NCBI RefSeq assembly: GCF_900624995.1
Contig: NZ_UYXQ01000006.1
Coordinates: 62,001 to 126,000 of the forward strand
Direction: 5' to 3'
Source: Pseudomonas antarctica
GTDB taxonomy: Bacteria; Pseudomonadota; Gammaproteobacteria; Pseudomonadales; Pseudomonadaceae
Length of the DNA: 64,000 nt
Part shown: one piece after another, positions 9,081 to 18,618 of the stretch
How the letters are laid out: every line of letters starts with the position of its first letter
Position numbering within the stretch: position 1 is the first letter of the stretch
Notes under the pieces: model-generated
What the model was told of the DNA's origin: nothing
What the model saw: only the letters and a program-made list of their open reading frames with translations
The model's database searches: none
Translations under genes and position numbers: made by a program

Positions 9081-9710
9081 TCAATTCGAGAGGCGCGGCA
9101 GCACCAGATCCTTGAGATCGGTCAGCTTGCCATGAAAAAAGTGTCCGCATTCTGCCACTTTCAGCAGCTCATGGGGGCGTTTCAAGGCGCCAGACCAGTC
9201 GTAGACCAGCTGTGGGTCGACCACTTCGTCGGTTTCCGGCTGGATGAGTGTCAATGGGCAGCCCTGGGGCAGCACGTCGGTATCACGCAGGCGCATCACG
9301 GCAGCAGCAACCATGAACAGGTGCGCAAGCTTTTCACCCTTGGCTTCCAGGCGACCACCAAGGCTGGCGGCCACATACCCGCCGAAGGAAAAACCGAGCA
9401 AGGTGATCGGCAGCTCGGGGTGCTTTTCCCGCAGCCAGGTGGCAGCCGCTTCGGCATCGTCCACTTCACCGGTGGCCATATCGTGCGTACCGGCGCTGGC
9501 ACCGACGCCACGGTAATTGAAACGTAAAGTAATCAAACCGGCATCGCGGGCGGTACGTTGCAGGGTCGAGACAACTTTATTGAGCATGGTCCCGCCCTGC
9601 ACCGGGTTAGGGTGGCAGATCAGCGCCAGGCCACGTGGCTCGGGGTGATCCAGGTACAAGGCTTCCAATTGGCCAACCGGGCCATCGATCAAAACGGGGG
9701 TTTCACGCAT
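9081..9710 (-). CDS. Alpha/beta hydrolase of unknown substrate
   Basis: A cytoplasmic alpha/beta hydrolase of about 209 residues. Features: HPNPVQGGTMLNKV near the N-terminus (oxyanion region typical of the YcjY/COG2945 family), the nucleophile elbow GFSFGG, an acid in LIQPETDEVVD, and the catalytic His in ECGHFFHGKL. I chose the ATG at 9710 (MRETPVLIDG) because the upstream in-frame ATG at 9773 gives an Arg-rich leader unlike the family. Neither start has a good ribosome site. It lies 24 bp upstream of trpS on the same strand. Confidence 0.85.
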   Translation of the reverse strand: MRETPVLIDGPVGQLEALYLDHPEPRGLALICHPNPVQGGTMLNKVVSTLQRTARDAGLITLRFNYRGVGASAGTHDMATGEVDDAEAAATWLREKHPELPITLLGFSFGGYVAASLGGRLEAKGEKLAHLFMVAAAVMRLRDTDVLPQGCPLTLIQPETDEVVDPQLVYDWSGALKRPHELLKVAECGHFFHGKLTDLKDLVLPRLSN

Positions 9711-9857
9711 GAGCAAGGAATGAACTCCGTGACCTCTCAAAGGGTCGACTCGTCTAGCTAAAAGTCTGTGCATGGCATCATTGCGAGCTTAATCGCGGTA
9801 TACAGCGCAGGTCCGAGCCGTTAACGTAAAGCAAAGCCGTTTATAGAGGAAGGACTC

Positions 9858-10295
9858 GTGGAACACTCGCTCTTAGTTTGGTTGTTGCCGACTCTCGCCT
9901 TGGTTGCCGGTGTCGCGATTGGATTTCTGGTTGCCCGCCTGCTGCCGAATGCCGCGCCTAACCGCACGCAGCGTCAGTTGGATGACATTCAGGAACGTTT
10001 TGACAGTTATCAGAACGAGGTTGTTACCCACTTCAACAGCACCGCGACCCTGGTCAAGAAGCTCACTCAGAGCTACCAGGAAGTACAGGATCACCTCGCC
10101 GATGGCGCCAACCGCCTGGCCCTCGACGACATCACCCGTCAGCGTCTGCTGGCTGCGCTGCATTCCGATGCGCCGCAAACTCCGCGGGAACGTCTGACTC
10201 CGCCGCGGGAAAACCAGGAGCCACCACGGGACTACGCGCCAAAAACGCCGAACGCCCCGGGCATGCTGGATGAGCATTACGGCTTGAAGAAGTAA
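9858..10295 (+). CDS. zapG: YhcB/ZapG-type inner-membrane protein (DUF1043)
   Basis: A 145-residue protein with one N-terminal membrane helix (residues about 5-27, LLVWLLPTLALVAGVAIGFL) followed by a coiled coil (RTQRQLDDIQERFDSYQNEV) and a Pro-rich, low-complexity tail. This architecture and the DHLADGANRLA segment are characteristic of YhcB/ZapG, which links cell division and envelope synthesis in E. coli. An AGAGGAAGGA Shine-Dalgarno region precedes the ORF. Confidence 0.9.
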   Translation: MEHSLLVWLLPTLALVAGVAIGFLVARLLPNAAPNRTQRQLDDIQERFDSYQNEVVTHFNSTATLVKKLTQSYQEVQDHLADGANRLALDDITRQRLLAALHSDAPQTPRERLTPPRENQEPPRDYAPKTPNAPGMLDEHYGLKK

Positions 10296-10311
10296 GTCAT
10301 TTTCAAGCAAT

Positions 10312-10350
10312 AAAAAAGCCCGGCTGATCAATGATCAGCCGGGCTTTTTG
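10312..10350. terminator. Bidirectional intrinsic terminator
   Basis: A perfect 13-bp stem (GCCCGGCTGATCA against its complement) is flanked by AAAAAA on the left and TTTTT on the right. It separates zapG (plus) from the convergent ABC transporter gene. Confidence 0.92.
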
Positions 10351-10392
10351 TTGGGCACTCACTTCATCAGCCCACATTGATTGAGTTCGGCC

Positions 10393-12117
10393 TCAGGAGA
10401 CGAGTTGCTCCTGAAGTCGCCCACCCTCGATCCGCACATGCCGCCCATGGAAGCGCTTGAGGCTGCTGCGATGGCCGACACTGACGATGCTCAGCCCTGG
10501 CAACTCATCAATCAAGGCTTGGTACAACGTTGCCTCATCCTCTTCATCCATCGCCGAGGTGGCTTCGTCCATGTACAGCCATTGCGGTGCGAACAACAGC
10601 GCGCGGGCAAACGCCAGGCGCTGCTGCTCGCCTGGCGAGAGCATGCGTTGCCAGTGGTTGGCTTCGTCCAGACGACCGACCAAGTGCGGCAATCGGCAAG
10701 TTTCGAGCACCTGTGCATAACGTTCCGGCGGGTAGACGCTGTCGGCCTGTGGATAACTCAGCGCGGCCTTCAGGGTGCCAATCGGCAAATACGGTTTCTG
10801 CGGCAGGAACAGGTAACGCGCCGCCGGCAGGCGGATGCTGCCGTGGCCCGCCGGCCACAAGTGCCCCATGGCGCGCAGCAAGGTACTTTTACCGCTGCCG
10901 GAACGCCCGCTGAGCATCACACGCTGGCCCGGTTCCACGGTCATGTCGGCATCGGTGAGCAAGTGGCGACCGTCGGCCAGGTCCATGCCCAAGTCGTTCA
11001 CCACCAGACGCTCGCCTTCCGGGCGCACATCGATGGCCGGGGCGCGCTGTTCGTTTTCACTCATGGCCTGGTGGAAACTGAGCAGACGATCACTGGTCGC
11101 GCGCCAACTGGCAAGGTCGGCGTAAGCGCTGATAAACCAGCTGAAGTTGCCCTGCACATTGCCGAACGCCGAGTTGATTTGCATCAGTTCGCCCAGTTCG
11201 ATCTTGCCGGCGAAATAGCGCGGCGCAGCGACAATAAAGGGAAAGATGATTGCGATCTGTTCATAACCGGCGGTAAAGAAGGTCAGGCGCTTGGACACTT
11301 TCATGATGTCCCAGAAGTTGCGCCATACTTTGCCGAAACGCGCACTCAAACGCTGGTTTTCATTCGGCACGCCGTTATACAGAGCGATGCTCTCGGCATT
11401 CTCGCGCACGCGCACCATGGAGAAACGCAGGTCCGCTTCGAAGCGTTGTTGTTGGTTGCTCAGGCCGATCAAGCGGCGGCCGATCAAGTGGGTTATCCAA
11501 CTGCCGATACCGGCGTAGACCAGCGCACACCAGAACATGTAACCCGGAATGGTAAAGCCAAATACCTCGATGCTGCCGGAAACGCCCCACAGAATGATCG
11601 AGAAGGACACCAGGCTGACAATATTGCGCAGCAGCCCCAGGCCCAGGCCCAAGGTGTTCGAGGTGAAGTTATTGAGGTCTTCGGATATCCGCTGGTCCGG
11701 GTTATCGGTGTAGCCGCCCTGCTCCAGCTGGTAGTAGTTCTTGTCGGCGAGCCACCGCGCGAAGTGCTTTTCGGTGAGCCAGGCACGCCAGCGAATGGTC
11801 AGCATCTGTGTCAGGTACAGGCGGTATACCGCGCCGAGAATCGCCACGGCGGCAATCGCGCCAAAATAGCCGATCAACTGCCAGAAGGCGGCGGTGTCCT
11901 TCTTCTCCAGGGCGTTGTAGAAATCCTTGTACCAGTGGTTGATCCACACCGAGATCGCCACGCTGAACAGCGACAGGCCAATCAGTGCCGCCAGTAGCAA
12001 CCAAGCCCTGCCCTTCTCTTCGCTGCGCCAATAGGGCGTGATCATCGCCCAGGTTCGGCGCAAGAATTGCCCACGCACCGCGTCATTGACCGCAGAATAC
12101 TCAGCGTTCTGATTCAT
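10393..12117 (-). CDS. Fused ABC transporter (membrane + ATPase), YddA/SbmA-BacA-like
   Basis: A 574-residue half-transporter. Residues about 1-340 hold six predicted helices of the ABC transmembrane type 2 family, with the EKHFARWLADKNYYQLEQGG segment typical of YddA/BacA-related and peroxisomal ABCD proteins. Residues about 360-574 are the ATPase: Walker A GRSGSGKST, a signature written LSPGEQQR instead of LSGGQ (normal for this subfamily), Walker B WLYMDEATSA and an H-loop in VGHRSS. It should act as a homodimer in the inner membrane. The substrate is unknown; relatives move peptides or fatty-acyl compounds. No partner gene is adjacent. Confidence 0.9.
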   Translation of the reverse strand: MNQNAEYSAVNDAVRGQFLRRTWAMITPYWRSEEKGRAWLLLAALIGLSLFSVAISVWINHWYKDFYNALEKKDTAAFWQLIGYFGAIAAVAILGAVYRLYLTQMLTIRWRAWLTEKHFARWLADKNYYQLEQGGYTDNPDQRISEDLNNFTSNTLGLGLGLLRNIVSLVSFSIILWGVSGSIEVFGFTIPGYMFWCALVYAGIGSWITHLIGRRLIGLSNQQQRFEADLRFSMVRVRENAESIALYNGVPNENQRLSARFGKVWRNFWDIMKVSKRLTFFTAGYEQIAIIFPFIVAAPRYFAGKIELGELMQINSAFGNVQGNFSWFISAYADLASWRATSDRLLSFHQAMSENEQRAPAIDVRPEGERLVVNDLGMDLADGRHLLTDADMTVEPGQRVMLSGRSGSGKSTLLRAMGHLWPAGHGSIRLPAARYLFLPQKPYLPIGTLKAALSYPQADSVYPPERYAQVLETCRLPHLVGRLDEANHWQRMLSPGEQQRLAFARALLFAPQWLYMDEATSAMDEEDEATLYQALIDELPGLSIVSVGHRSSLKRFHGRHVRIEGGRLQEQLVS

Positions 12118-12217
12118 CGTTCAGGCTCGATAGGGAAGAGATGACAGGCATTTGAACCGATCATAGTCGATCGGTTCAGGGCTCCGTGCGGCCTGAAGCA
12201 GGTTGTTCAGACTTTGT

Positions 12218-12778
12218 TCAGCGCCGTACCGGACGCTTCTGCAGCTTGCGCTGCAAGGTACGCCGGTGCATGCCCAAGGCGCGGGCGGTGGCGGAGATGT
12301 TGCCTTCGTGCTCGGTCAGCACACGCTGGATGTGTTCCCACTGCAGGCGGTCCACCGACATCGGATTTTCCGGCACCAGGGTGTCGAGGTCGGCATGCTC
12401 GGAGAGCAAGGCGGCCAGCACATCGTCGGCGTCCGCCGGCTTGCACAAGTAGTTGCAGGCGCCACGCTTGATCGCCTCGACGGCGGTGGCGATGCTGGAG
12501 TAACCGGTGAGGATCACCACGCGCATTTCCGGGTCAAGTTCCAGCAATTTGGGCAGCAGCACCAGGCCGGAGTCGCCGTCCATTTTCAGGTCGAGCGCAG
12601 CGTAGTCCGGCAAGTCGGCCTGGGCGATGGTCAGGCCTTCTTCGGCCGACCCTGCGGTGCTCACGCGAAAGCCACGACGGCTCATGGCGCGCGCCATCAC
12701 GCGGGTAAAGGTGGCGTCGTCATCTACCAGCAACAGGTGCGGCAGTTCTTCGCCTTCGACTTGGATCTCGTCACTCAT
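12218..12778 (-). CDS. roxR: Redox response regulator RoxR (RegA/PrrA family)
   Basis: A 186-residue response regulator. The receiver domain (about 10-125) has the acidic pocket (LLVDDDATF), the phospho-acceptor Asp in YAALDLKMDGDSGL and Lys in LCKPADADD. The C-terminus is a Fis-type HTH (HEGNISATARALGMHRRTLQRKL), the near-invariant RegA/PrrA/ActR DNA-binding helix. The start at 12778 overlaps the end of roxS by 8 bp, so the pair is translationally coupled. In P. putida and P. aeruginosa RoxSR controls terminal oxidases and the response to respiratory inhibition. Confidence 0.95.
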   Translation of the reverse strand: MSDEIQVEGEELPHLLLVDDDATFTRVMARAMSRRGFRVSTAGSAEEGLTIAQADLPDYAALDLKMDGDSGLVLLPKLLELDPEMRVVILTGYSSIATAVEAIKRGACNYLCKPADADDVLAALLSEHADLDTLVPENPMSVDRLQWEHIQRVLTEHEGNISATARALGMHRRTLQRKLQKRPVRR

Positions 12779-14033
12779 CGATATCTCCTCGTGCGACACG
12801 GGGCAGGCGCAGCTCGGTGAGCGTGCCACCTTCCTCATGACTATAGAGCTTCACTGAGCCGCCCGCGCGGGTCACGCTGGCCTTGCTCAAAAACAGGCCG
12901 AGGCCGAAGCCTTTGCCCTTGGTGGTAAAGAAGGGTTTGCCGATTTGCTCGGCAATGGCCAACGGCACGCCCGCACCGTGGTCACGAATGCTGATGGTCA
13001 CGTCTTCCGCGTCCCAGTCCAACTGCACACCCAGACCTTCGGGGCAGGCGTCGGCGGCGTTGTTCAACAAGTTAAGCAAGGCTTGGGTCAGGTCCGGCGG
13101 CGGCGCCATGCGCGGCACACTGCCCTGGCCCAGCAGGTTGAAGCGGTAACTGGCTTCGGGGCGCATCAAGTGCCAGCGGTTCAGCGCTTCATCGAGCCAC
13201 TGGGTCACGTCCTGCATCTCCACGGCCAGGCGGCGATTGGCTTCGGCGGCGCGCACCAGTTGCTGCAAGGTCTGTTTGCATTGCTTGACCTGTTCCTGCA
13301 ACACACTTAAGTCATCTTGCAGCGCCGGGTCGTGATGGTCCTGGACCATTTCATTGAGCAGCACGCTCATGGTCGCCAGCGGCGTCCCCAACTCATGGGC
13401 GGCGCCAGCAGCCTGGGTGGCGACTGCCAGCAATTGCTGGTCACGCAGGCCTTCCTCGCGGCGAATAGCGCGCAATTCTTCCTGGCGACGCAACTCTTCG
13501 GCCATGCGCGCAGCAAAGAAGGTAATCACTGCGGCAGACAGGGCGAAACTCAGCCACATCCCGTAGATCTGCAGATTTTCCCGAGCGATGGGGAACGTCT
13601 GCAACGGGTAAAACTGGGCCAGCAACAAGGTGTACAGCGTCAGCGCGATACCCGACAGCACCACCGAGTAGCGCCATGGCAACGTGACGGCCGCGATGGT
13701 CAGTGGCACCAGGTAATACGAAACGAATGGGTTGGTGGAACCACCGGAGAAATACAGCAACACACTGTGGATAAACAGGTCGCAGGCCAGCTGCAGGGCG
13801 TATTCCAGTTCAGTTACCGGCCATGTGGTGCGCAGCCGAATAGCCGTGAATACACACAGTACGATGGAGAAGCAGAGGGTCACGGCCAGCTGCAGCCAGG
13901 GCAATGGCAGCAGGTCAAACCAATACGCGAGCCCGACGGAACCAGCCTGTGCGGCCAGTACCAAGGTGCGGATGAACGTCAGGCGCCATAGGTTCTGGCG
14001 TGTGGCGGAAGTCAGTTTTACGGCGGCGAGCAT
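12771..14033 (-). CDS. roxS: Redox sensor histidine kinase RoxS (RegB/PrrB family)
   Basis: A 420-residue inner-membrane sensor kinase with six N-terminal helices. It carries the RegB quinone-site motif GGSTNPF in a membrane loop near residue 100, the H-box AAGAAHELGTPLATM with the phosphorylated His, and a nearby cysteine (QVKQCKQTLQQ) where RegB has its redox-active Cys. ATPase boxes follow (NLLNNAADA; DHGAGVP; GKGFGLGLFLSKA). These features together identify the global redox-sensing family. It is first in the roxSR operon. Confidence 0.95.
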   Translation of the reverse strand: MLAAVKLTSATRQNLWRLTFIRTLVLAAQAGSVGLAYWFDLLPLPWLQLAVTLCFSIVLCVFTAIRLRTTWPVTELEYALQLACDLFIHSVLLYFSGGSTNPFVSYYLVPLTIAAVTLPWRYSVVLSGIALTLYTLLLAQFYPLQTFPIARENLQIYGMWLSFALSAAVITFFAARMAEELRRQEELRAIRREEGLRDQQLLAVATQAAGAAHELGTPLATMSVLLNEMVQDHHDPALQDDLSVLQEQVKQCKQTLQQLVRAAEANRRLAVEMQDVTQWLDEALNRWHLMRPEASYRFNLLGQGSVPRMAPPPDLTQALLNLLNNAADACPEGLGVQLDWDAEDVTISIRDHGAGVPLAIAEQIGKPFFTTKGKGFGLGLFLSKASVTRAGGSVKLYSHEEGGTLTELRLPRVARGDIDE

Positions 14034-14253
14034 GAGCTCTCCCGGTGAGCGCTGCAGGCGGATCGGCAGCAGTATAAACGAAGCGGACGCACTGGCACGG
14101 CGCGTGTGGCTCTTTGACGCAGGCCGGGCGAATGACCGTTCGTCGGCGCCGCGACAACTTGTAGCGAATGTGTAAACCCGAAGAACCCGACAGCACCGTC
14201 TACAGTCATACCGAACACGGCTATCCCTACACGAATACCCTCAAGGAGCTTCC

Positions 14254-14967
14254 ATGTCTCGTTTCACTCGCAGTGCAGCCATTTTCACCCTCAGCGCCAG
14301 CGCCCTGGCCAGCCTGCCGGCCATGGCCGCCGATGAACTGCATTACAACCAGATTTCCCTGCGTGCCGAAGTCAGCCAGGAAGTGGCCCGCGACAAAATG
14401 ATCGTCACTCTTTACACCGAGTCGCAAAATACCGACCCGGCCAAGCTCGCCGCCGAAATCACCACCACCCTGAACAAGGCTCTAGGCGAGGCTCGCGAAG
14501 TCAAAGGCGTGACCCTGCGTCAGGGCAGCCGTAACAACTACCCGATCTACGACAACAAGAACCAAAAGATCACCGGCTGGCGTGAGCGCGCCGAATTGCG
14601 CCTGGAAAGTGCCGACTTCCCTGCCCTGTCCAAACTGACCGGCGAGCTGCTGAACACCCTGAAAATGGACAGCATGGACTTCGCCATCGCCGACACCACG
14701 CGCAAGGCCAGCGAAGATGCGTTGCTCAAAGACGCGGTTGCCGCCTTTAAGGCCCGCGCACAACTGGCCACCGATGCACTGGGCGGCAAGGGCTACAAGA
14801 TCGTCAACCTGAACTTCAACACCAACGGTTACCCACAACCGTATGCCCGCAACGGCGGGATGATGATGAAAGCAGCCATGATGGATTCGGCGCCGACGCC
14901 TGAGGTAGAAGCCGGCACCAGCCAGGTAAATATGAGCGCTGATGGCGTCATTGAAGTACTGCAATAA
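14254..14967 (+). CDS. Periplasmic SIMPL-domain protein (DUF541)
   Basis: A 237-residue exported protein with a clear signal peptide (MSRFTRSAAIFTLSASALAS, cleavage after AMA). The rest is a SIMPL/DUF541 domain: repeated beta-strand patterns such as VARDKMIVTLYTESQNTDPA, ITGWRERAELRLESADF and AFKARAQLATDALGGKGYKI. The family (E. coli YggE and others) is linked to oxidative stress protection, but its biochemical role is unclear. It is divergent from roxS across 220 bp; a leader with GGAGC precedes the ATG. Confidence 0.9.
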   Translation: MSRFTRSAAIFTLSASALASLPAMAADELHYNQISLRAEVSQEVARDKMIVTLYTESQNTDPAKLAAEITTTLNKALGEAREVKGVTLRQGSRNNYPIYDNKNQKITGWRERAELRLESADFPALSKLTGELLNTLKMDSMDFAIADTTRKASEDALLKDAVAAFKARAQLATDALGGKGYKIVNLNFNTNGYPQPYARNGGMMMKAAMMDSAPTPEVEAGTSQVNMSADGVIEVLQ

Positions 14968-14981
14968 ACCCGTCTGAAACG

Positions 14982-15022
14982 AAAAAACGGCGCAACCTGT
15001 AGGTTTGCGCCGTTTTTTTTGG
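14982..15022 (+). terminator. Intrinsic terminator after the SIMPL gene
   Basis: A stem of ACGGCGCAACCT pairing with AGGTTTGCGCCGT (one bulged base) is followed by TTTTTTTT. It isolates the gene from the large toxin-like ORF downstream. Confidence 0.9.
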
Positions 15023-15158
15023 AGACTACGGCGCATACGCACGTATTACTCAGTGACACATCACGACGGAATCAAATACTCGGTTCTCACAACTCAATGT
15101 TGCCACCGACACCAAGGAGGGACACGCAGGCATCAATCACTTCTTGAGAACCGAAATC

Positions 15159-18100
15159 ATGACTTTAACGCTCAAACCGAGACCCTCTGTGCAGCCGCCA
15201 CAAGAGATCCACACACCTGCTGATTCTGTCTCTCCCCCCCAAATATCAAAGACACAAGCGCCTCAACTACCCGCCGGCGACATGGCCCGGCCTCAAGAAA
15301 CAGCGTTGCTTAAGTCTTACCTGGAAGCGGTACAGAGCATCGTACTGGGCCTAACCCCCAAGCTGGTAAAAGTTCCTCCTCAGAGCACATTAGGCCAGTG
15401 GCTTTCACTGTATCGAGACCAACTGGAACATCCTGTTGTTCAAGGCTGGATGCGTGAACAGAAAATCACTCCCGACAGCCTGCTCTCGATCAACCCCTCT
15501 AAAGGGACCTTGACCGCCATGGTCAGAGGCGAAGAAAAAACTTTCAGTCTCACGGACACCACCGGATGGGGACAGGTCTCAGGGCCACTGTTGGCGGCTG
15601 CCAAAGTCATCGCACCTGGAAACAGTGGCGTGTTGCGAGTGGGATTGCGTGATGGCTACGTACAAGTCACCGCAAAGGTAGTGGCAAACTTCGCAGGTGT
15701 GCCACTCCCCGCCACCCTCGCTGAGGGTCGAGCGCAAATCAGGCAGATGGAACATAAAGTTGCCTTCGACCCCGTCCCCCCCAATGACCGCTTACGGCCA
15801 GCCGGCAGCCGTTCGGCCGATGCTCTGCACGTGCATAAACAGAATGCTGCTACGTATTACAGTGCCGCCCCCCAGACACTGGCTTACAAACGCCTGGCCG
15901 TTGAGGTTGCCAATAACCTGCCAAACACACGGGCAGAAGCCAAGAAGTGGGCCGAAGCACTGATGTTCAAATTGACCGGCAAAGTCGTCGACGCTGACAC
16001 CATTTATTTGAACCGCTTTCACAGCTACAACACCCCGCCAACCGGTGACCCAACACCCATTACTGGCTGGGAACACCCCGGCGAAGAGCCGTATTCTTCG
16101 TTACGCCTGCCGGATGCCCTGCTGAAAAACTTCTGCGAACACGACGGGATCCCGGGCACCCTGGATGCACAAGCCGGTTTGTATACCGTAGGCACAGGTG
16201 AAAGCACAAAGGGCGGGTACGGCGCCCATAACGAATTCCCTCTCGAGCCGTCCAAGCTCATGCACGCCAGCTGGAAGACTGACTTTCAAGCCCAGATGAC
16301 TCAAAAGATCGACAATTTCTGGAACGCTCATGCGGGTAACTACGAGACCGCAATCAAAGGCGAGTTCGTCTACCAGGCCCGCAAGCAATTAAAAATGGCT
16401 GAAGCCCGAACACCGGCCGAGCGCGCGCTGCAGCCACCCGAGCAGCGCTTCACCCGCGAAGACTACGAACTGGTGATGGGCGCAGCGTCCAACCTCCCGC
16501 TCGACGAAAATGCGCCGCTCACCGTCGAACAACTCAAGACCAGGGGGCAGGTGAAAAGCAACGTTCAAGTGAACGCCCTTAACATCCACGGCTATACCTC
16601 CAACGACATGATGCGATTCAGTGTCGGCGACAATGGCCGGCAAGTGATTTGCTACCCTGGAGCTGTGCCCGTTTTTCTCAGGTTTGACTCTCTTGAGAAA
16701 CTTGATCAATGGGTTGTCAACCAAACCAAAGATGCAAAAAAACGCGCCGCGTTGATGGCTCATTTTCCGTTGATGTATCACCAGGACCAAACCGCCAATT
16801 TTCTTTCGCGCCTGGAAAAAGTAATTATCCCTGTGCTGTGGTTCACACACGTTGGGGAAAAGAAGGACGGCCTGAACACCCTCTTCGACAAAATGGCCAC
16901 CGGTAAATTGAAAGACCCCGTGATCAATGACAAACACTCAAACATTAAAGCGGATGTGTTTCACGAAATGACATCGGCCAGTCAAGCGCGGATGCACAGT
17001 GATGCCGACGTTGTTATCAAGTCCAACAGCGAAGTGACTCGGGATACCTGGCTGAACGACATCACCGTAGCCGCCGGGTTACTGGCCAAGCTTGCGCCCA
17101 TCGCCGCGCCGGTCGCCGGCGCTGCAATACTCACCGGGTTGACCGAGCTGACCTTAGGCGCAGAAAAAACATCGTCCGGTGACACTGAAGCGGAACGCAA
17201 CGACGGTGCTTCCAAGGCATTCGACGGATTGCTGAATACGCTGTTCTCGGTCGGGGCAAGTACGATCCCTGAAGACCCTTTTGCACGCCCTCCCGAAACA
17301 GAATTACCAACCCTGGAGCTGCCTGCGCCGCCCAAGTCGCCTGAAATAGAGGAACCAAAACCTGGGCCTTCCTCCGGTAGACCTTCGGTAATCGACGGAC
17401 TTGTACCGCTGCCGCTGCCTAAATCCCAGTCACTCATCCCCTTGGCGCAACATGCCATCCCCAACGGTGAGGAGTTGATAAAAAATGCTACCCGTGACGC
17501 ACTCGGGGTGTATCGAATGACCGACGCCACGGGGGCATTCCGCCAATTCGTGCGCCTTACCGATGAAACCGGGACAAGCCAGGTCTTTGAGATATCCGGT
17601 CGCTACCGATCAGGCGATACCTTTGCCAAAATCATTAACCACGAGGGTGCGGGACTGGTGGTAGTCACACCCGGTCGTGGTAGCGAATGGGCACGCGCGC
17701 CGGGCGATGGCGGCGTTCGACTTTGGCCATGGCAGCGCTCAGCATCGTTAACGCCCAGTGAACGCCTTAGACCGGAGTTCTCAGACCTGTTCGCCGAAGT
17801 GGATGAGCGAGCGATAAAGCAGGCTGCGGTATTCGACGACTTGTTGAACGTTGATGAGGCAACACCCTACACGGTGTCCACAATTGGCTATGAAGAAAAC
17901 GGCGCCTTGAAAAGAACGTTGAATATTTCCTGGACGGCCCCAAAAGAGAAGTTTGAAGTGCTGGAATCAGAAAAAGCGAGGCCAATACCAGACAGCACCA
18001 GTCTCTATTCGCGTAATTTCATTCTTGATATCAATCGCGCCGACTATACGGTGACTCGCTATACGGAAAACGGAGAGCTTCATTTTAAGCTCGACGCCGG

Positions 18101-18515
18101 CGGGGACTCGACCGAAAGCATCCAACAGAACAGGCTTAAACAGTTCGAGAAAGCGATTCCCGATGCAAGCCTGCGCGCGCGTATTTCCGAGATCGCCCAT
18201 CAAGGATCGTCGGGGCCGGCCAATACTGAATTGCTGAACGCCTTGAAAGAAGGCTACAGCCCAAAAGTCAGTAACGCCTCCTATTTTATTGACTATGACC
18301 CTGTCAAAAACGAAGCCCAAGTCAACGTCGTCGCCAAGTGGCACGTGAATGATTTAAGGGGTGACGAGATGAAGCTTATTCCGGATATGGAAATGACCAG
18401 CACCCGACACTTCAACATCCGCTTGGGTAACGAAGTGTCGGATAACCCTTACATCATCGAAGAGGTGACACCCACACTGTTGACTGCCTCGGTGCCAGAA
18501 GCCTCTGGCGAATAA
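15159..18515 (+). CDS. Large DUF6543 (dermonecrotic toxin-like) protein
   Basis: A 1,118-residue protein without a signal peptide. It resembles the large DUF6543/dermonecrotic-toxin-type proteins of fluorescent pseudomonads, with the characteristic FWNAHAGNYETAIKGEFV block near residue 387 and a CYPGAVPVFLRFDSLEKLDQ block near residue 497. This assignment is from memory of the family pattern, not a search. After these come a hydrophobic Ala/Leu-rich stretch (about 640-665, possible membrane insertion), a Pro/Glu-rich linker (about 710-757) and a beta-rich C-terminal third beginning near VYRMTDATGAFRQFVRL. ATG 15159 was chosen over TTG 15144; neither has a strong ribosome site. Codon use is less GC3-biased than in neighbours, which suggests acquisition. 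Secretion route and activity are unknown. Confidence 0.75.
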   Translation: MTLTLKPRPSVQPPQEIHTPADSVSPPQISKTQAPQLPAGDMARPQETALLKSYLEAVQSIVLGLTPKLVKVPPQSTLGQWLSLYRDQLEHPVVQGWMREQKITPDSLLSINPSKGTLTAMVRGEEKTFSLTDTTGWGQVSGPLLAAAKVIAPGNSGVLRVGLRDGYVQVTAKVVANFAGVPLPATLAEGRAQIRQMEHKVAFDPVPPNDRLRPAGSRSADALHVHKQNAATYYSAAPQTLAYKRLAVEVANNLPNTRAEAKKWAEALMFKLTGKVVDADTIYLNRFHSYNTPPTGDPTPITGWEHPGEEPYSSLRLPDALLKNFCEHDGIPGTLDAQAGLYTVGTGESTKGGYGAHNEFPLEPSKLMHASWKTDFQAQMTQKIDNFWNAHAGNYETAIKGEFVYQARKQLKMAEARTPAERALQPPEQRFTREDYELVMGAASNLPLDENAPLTVEQLKTRGQVKSNVQVNALNIHGYTSNDMMRFSVGDNGRQVICYPGAVPVFLRFDSLEKLDQWVVNQTKDAKKRAALMAHFPLMYHQDQTANFLSRLEKVIIPVLWFTHVGEKKDGLNTLFDKMATGKLKDPVINDKHSNIKADVFHEMTSASQARMHSDADVVIKSNSEVTRDTWLNDITVAAGLLAKLAPIAAPVAGAAILTGLTELTLGAEKTSSGDTEAERNDGASKAFDGLLNTLFSVGASTIPEDPFARPPETELPTLELPAPPKSPEIEEPKPGPSSGRPSVIDGLVPLPLPKSQSLIPLAQHAIPNGEELIKNATRDALGVYRMTDATGAFRQFVRLTDETGTSQVFEISGRYRSGDTFAKIINHEGAGLVVVTPGRGSEWARAPGDGGVRLWPWQRSASLTPSERLRPEFSDLFAEVDERAIKQAAVFDDLLNVDEATPYTVSTIGYEENGALKRTLNISWTAPKEKFEVLESEKARPIPDSTSLYSRNFILDINRADYTVTRYTENGELHFKLDAGGDSTESIQQNRLKQFEKAIPDASLRARISEIAHQGSSGPANTELLNALKEGYSPKVSNASYFIDYDPVKNEAQVNVVAKWHVNDLRGDEMKLIPDMEMTSTRHFNIRLGNEVSDNPYIIEEVTPTLLTASVPEASGE

Positions 18516-18547
18516 ATCCACACGTTTGTCTCTACCTGAACACTCAG

Positions 18548-18582
18548 AACGGCGGTAACCTCGGTGACCGCCGTTTTCTTTT
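18548..18582 (+). terminator. Intrinsic terminator after the DUF6543 gene
   Basis: A hairpin (AACGGCGGT pairing with ACCGCCGTT) is followed by TTTCTTTT. It separates the toxin-like gene from the dipeptide-transport cluster. Confidence 0.85.
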
Positions 18583-18618
18583 GGGCCGCTTTATAGGGCG
18601 GCTATTTCAGGGGCCTTC

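Noticed and set aside
10393..10700. Unusual ABC signature LSPGEQQR suggesting a defective ATPase
   Set aside because: This variant is normal in the YddA/BacA and ABCD-like subfamily.
10381..11997. 538-codon open frame on the plus strand
   Set aside because: It is antisense to the ABC transporter gene, which has intact Walker motifs. The long frame is a GC-skew shadow with no recognisable domain.
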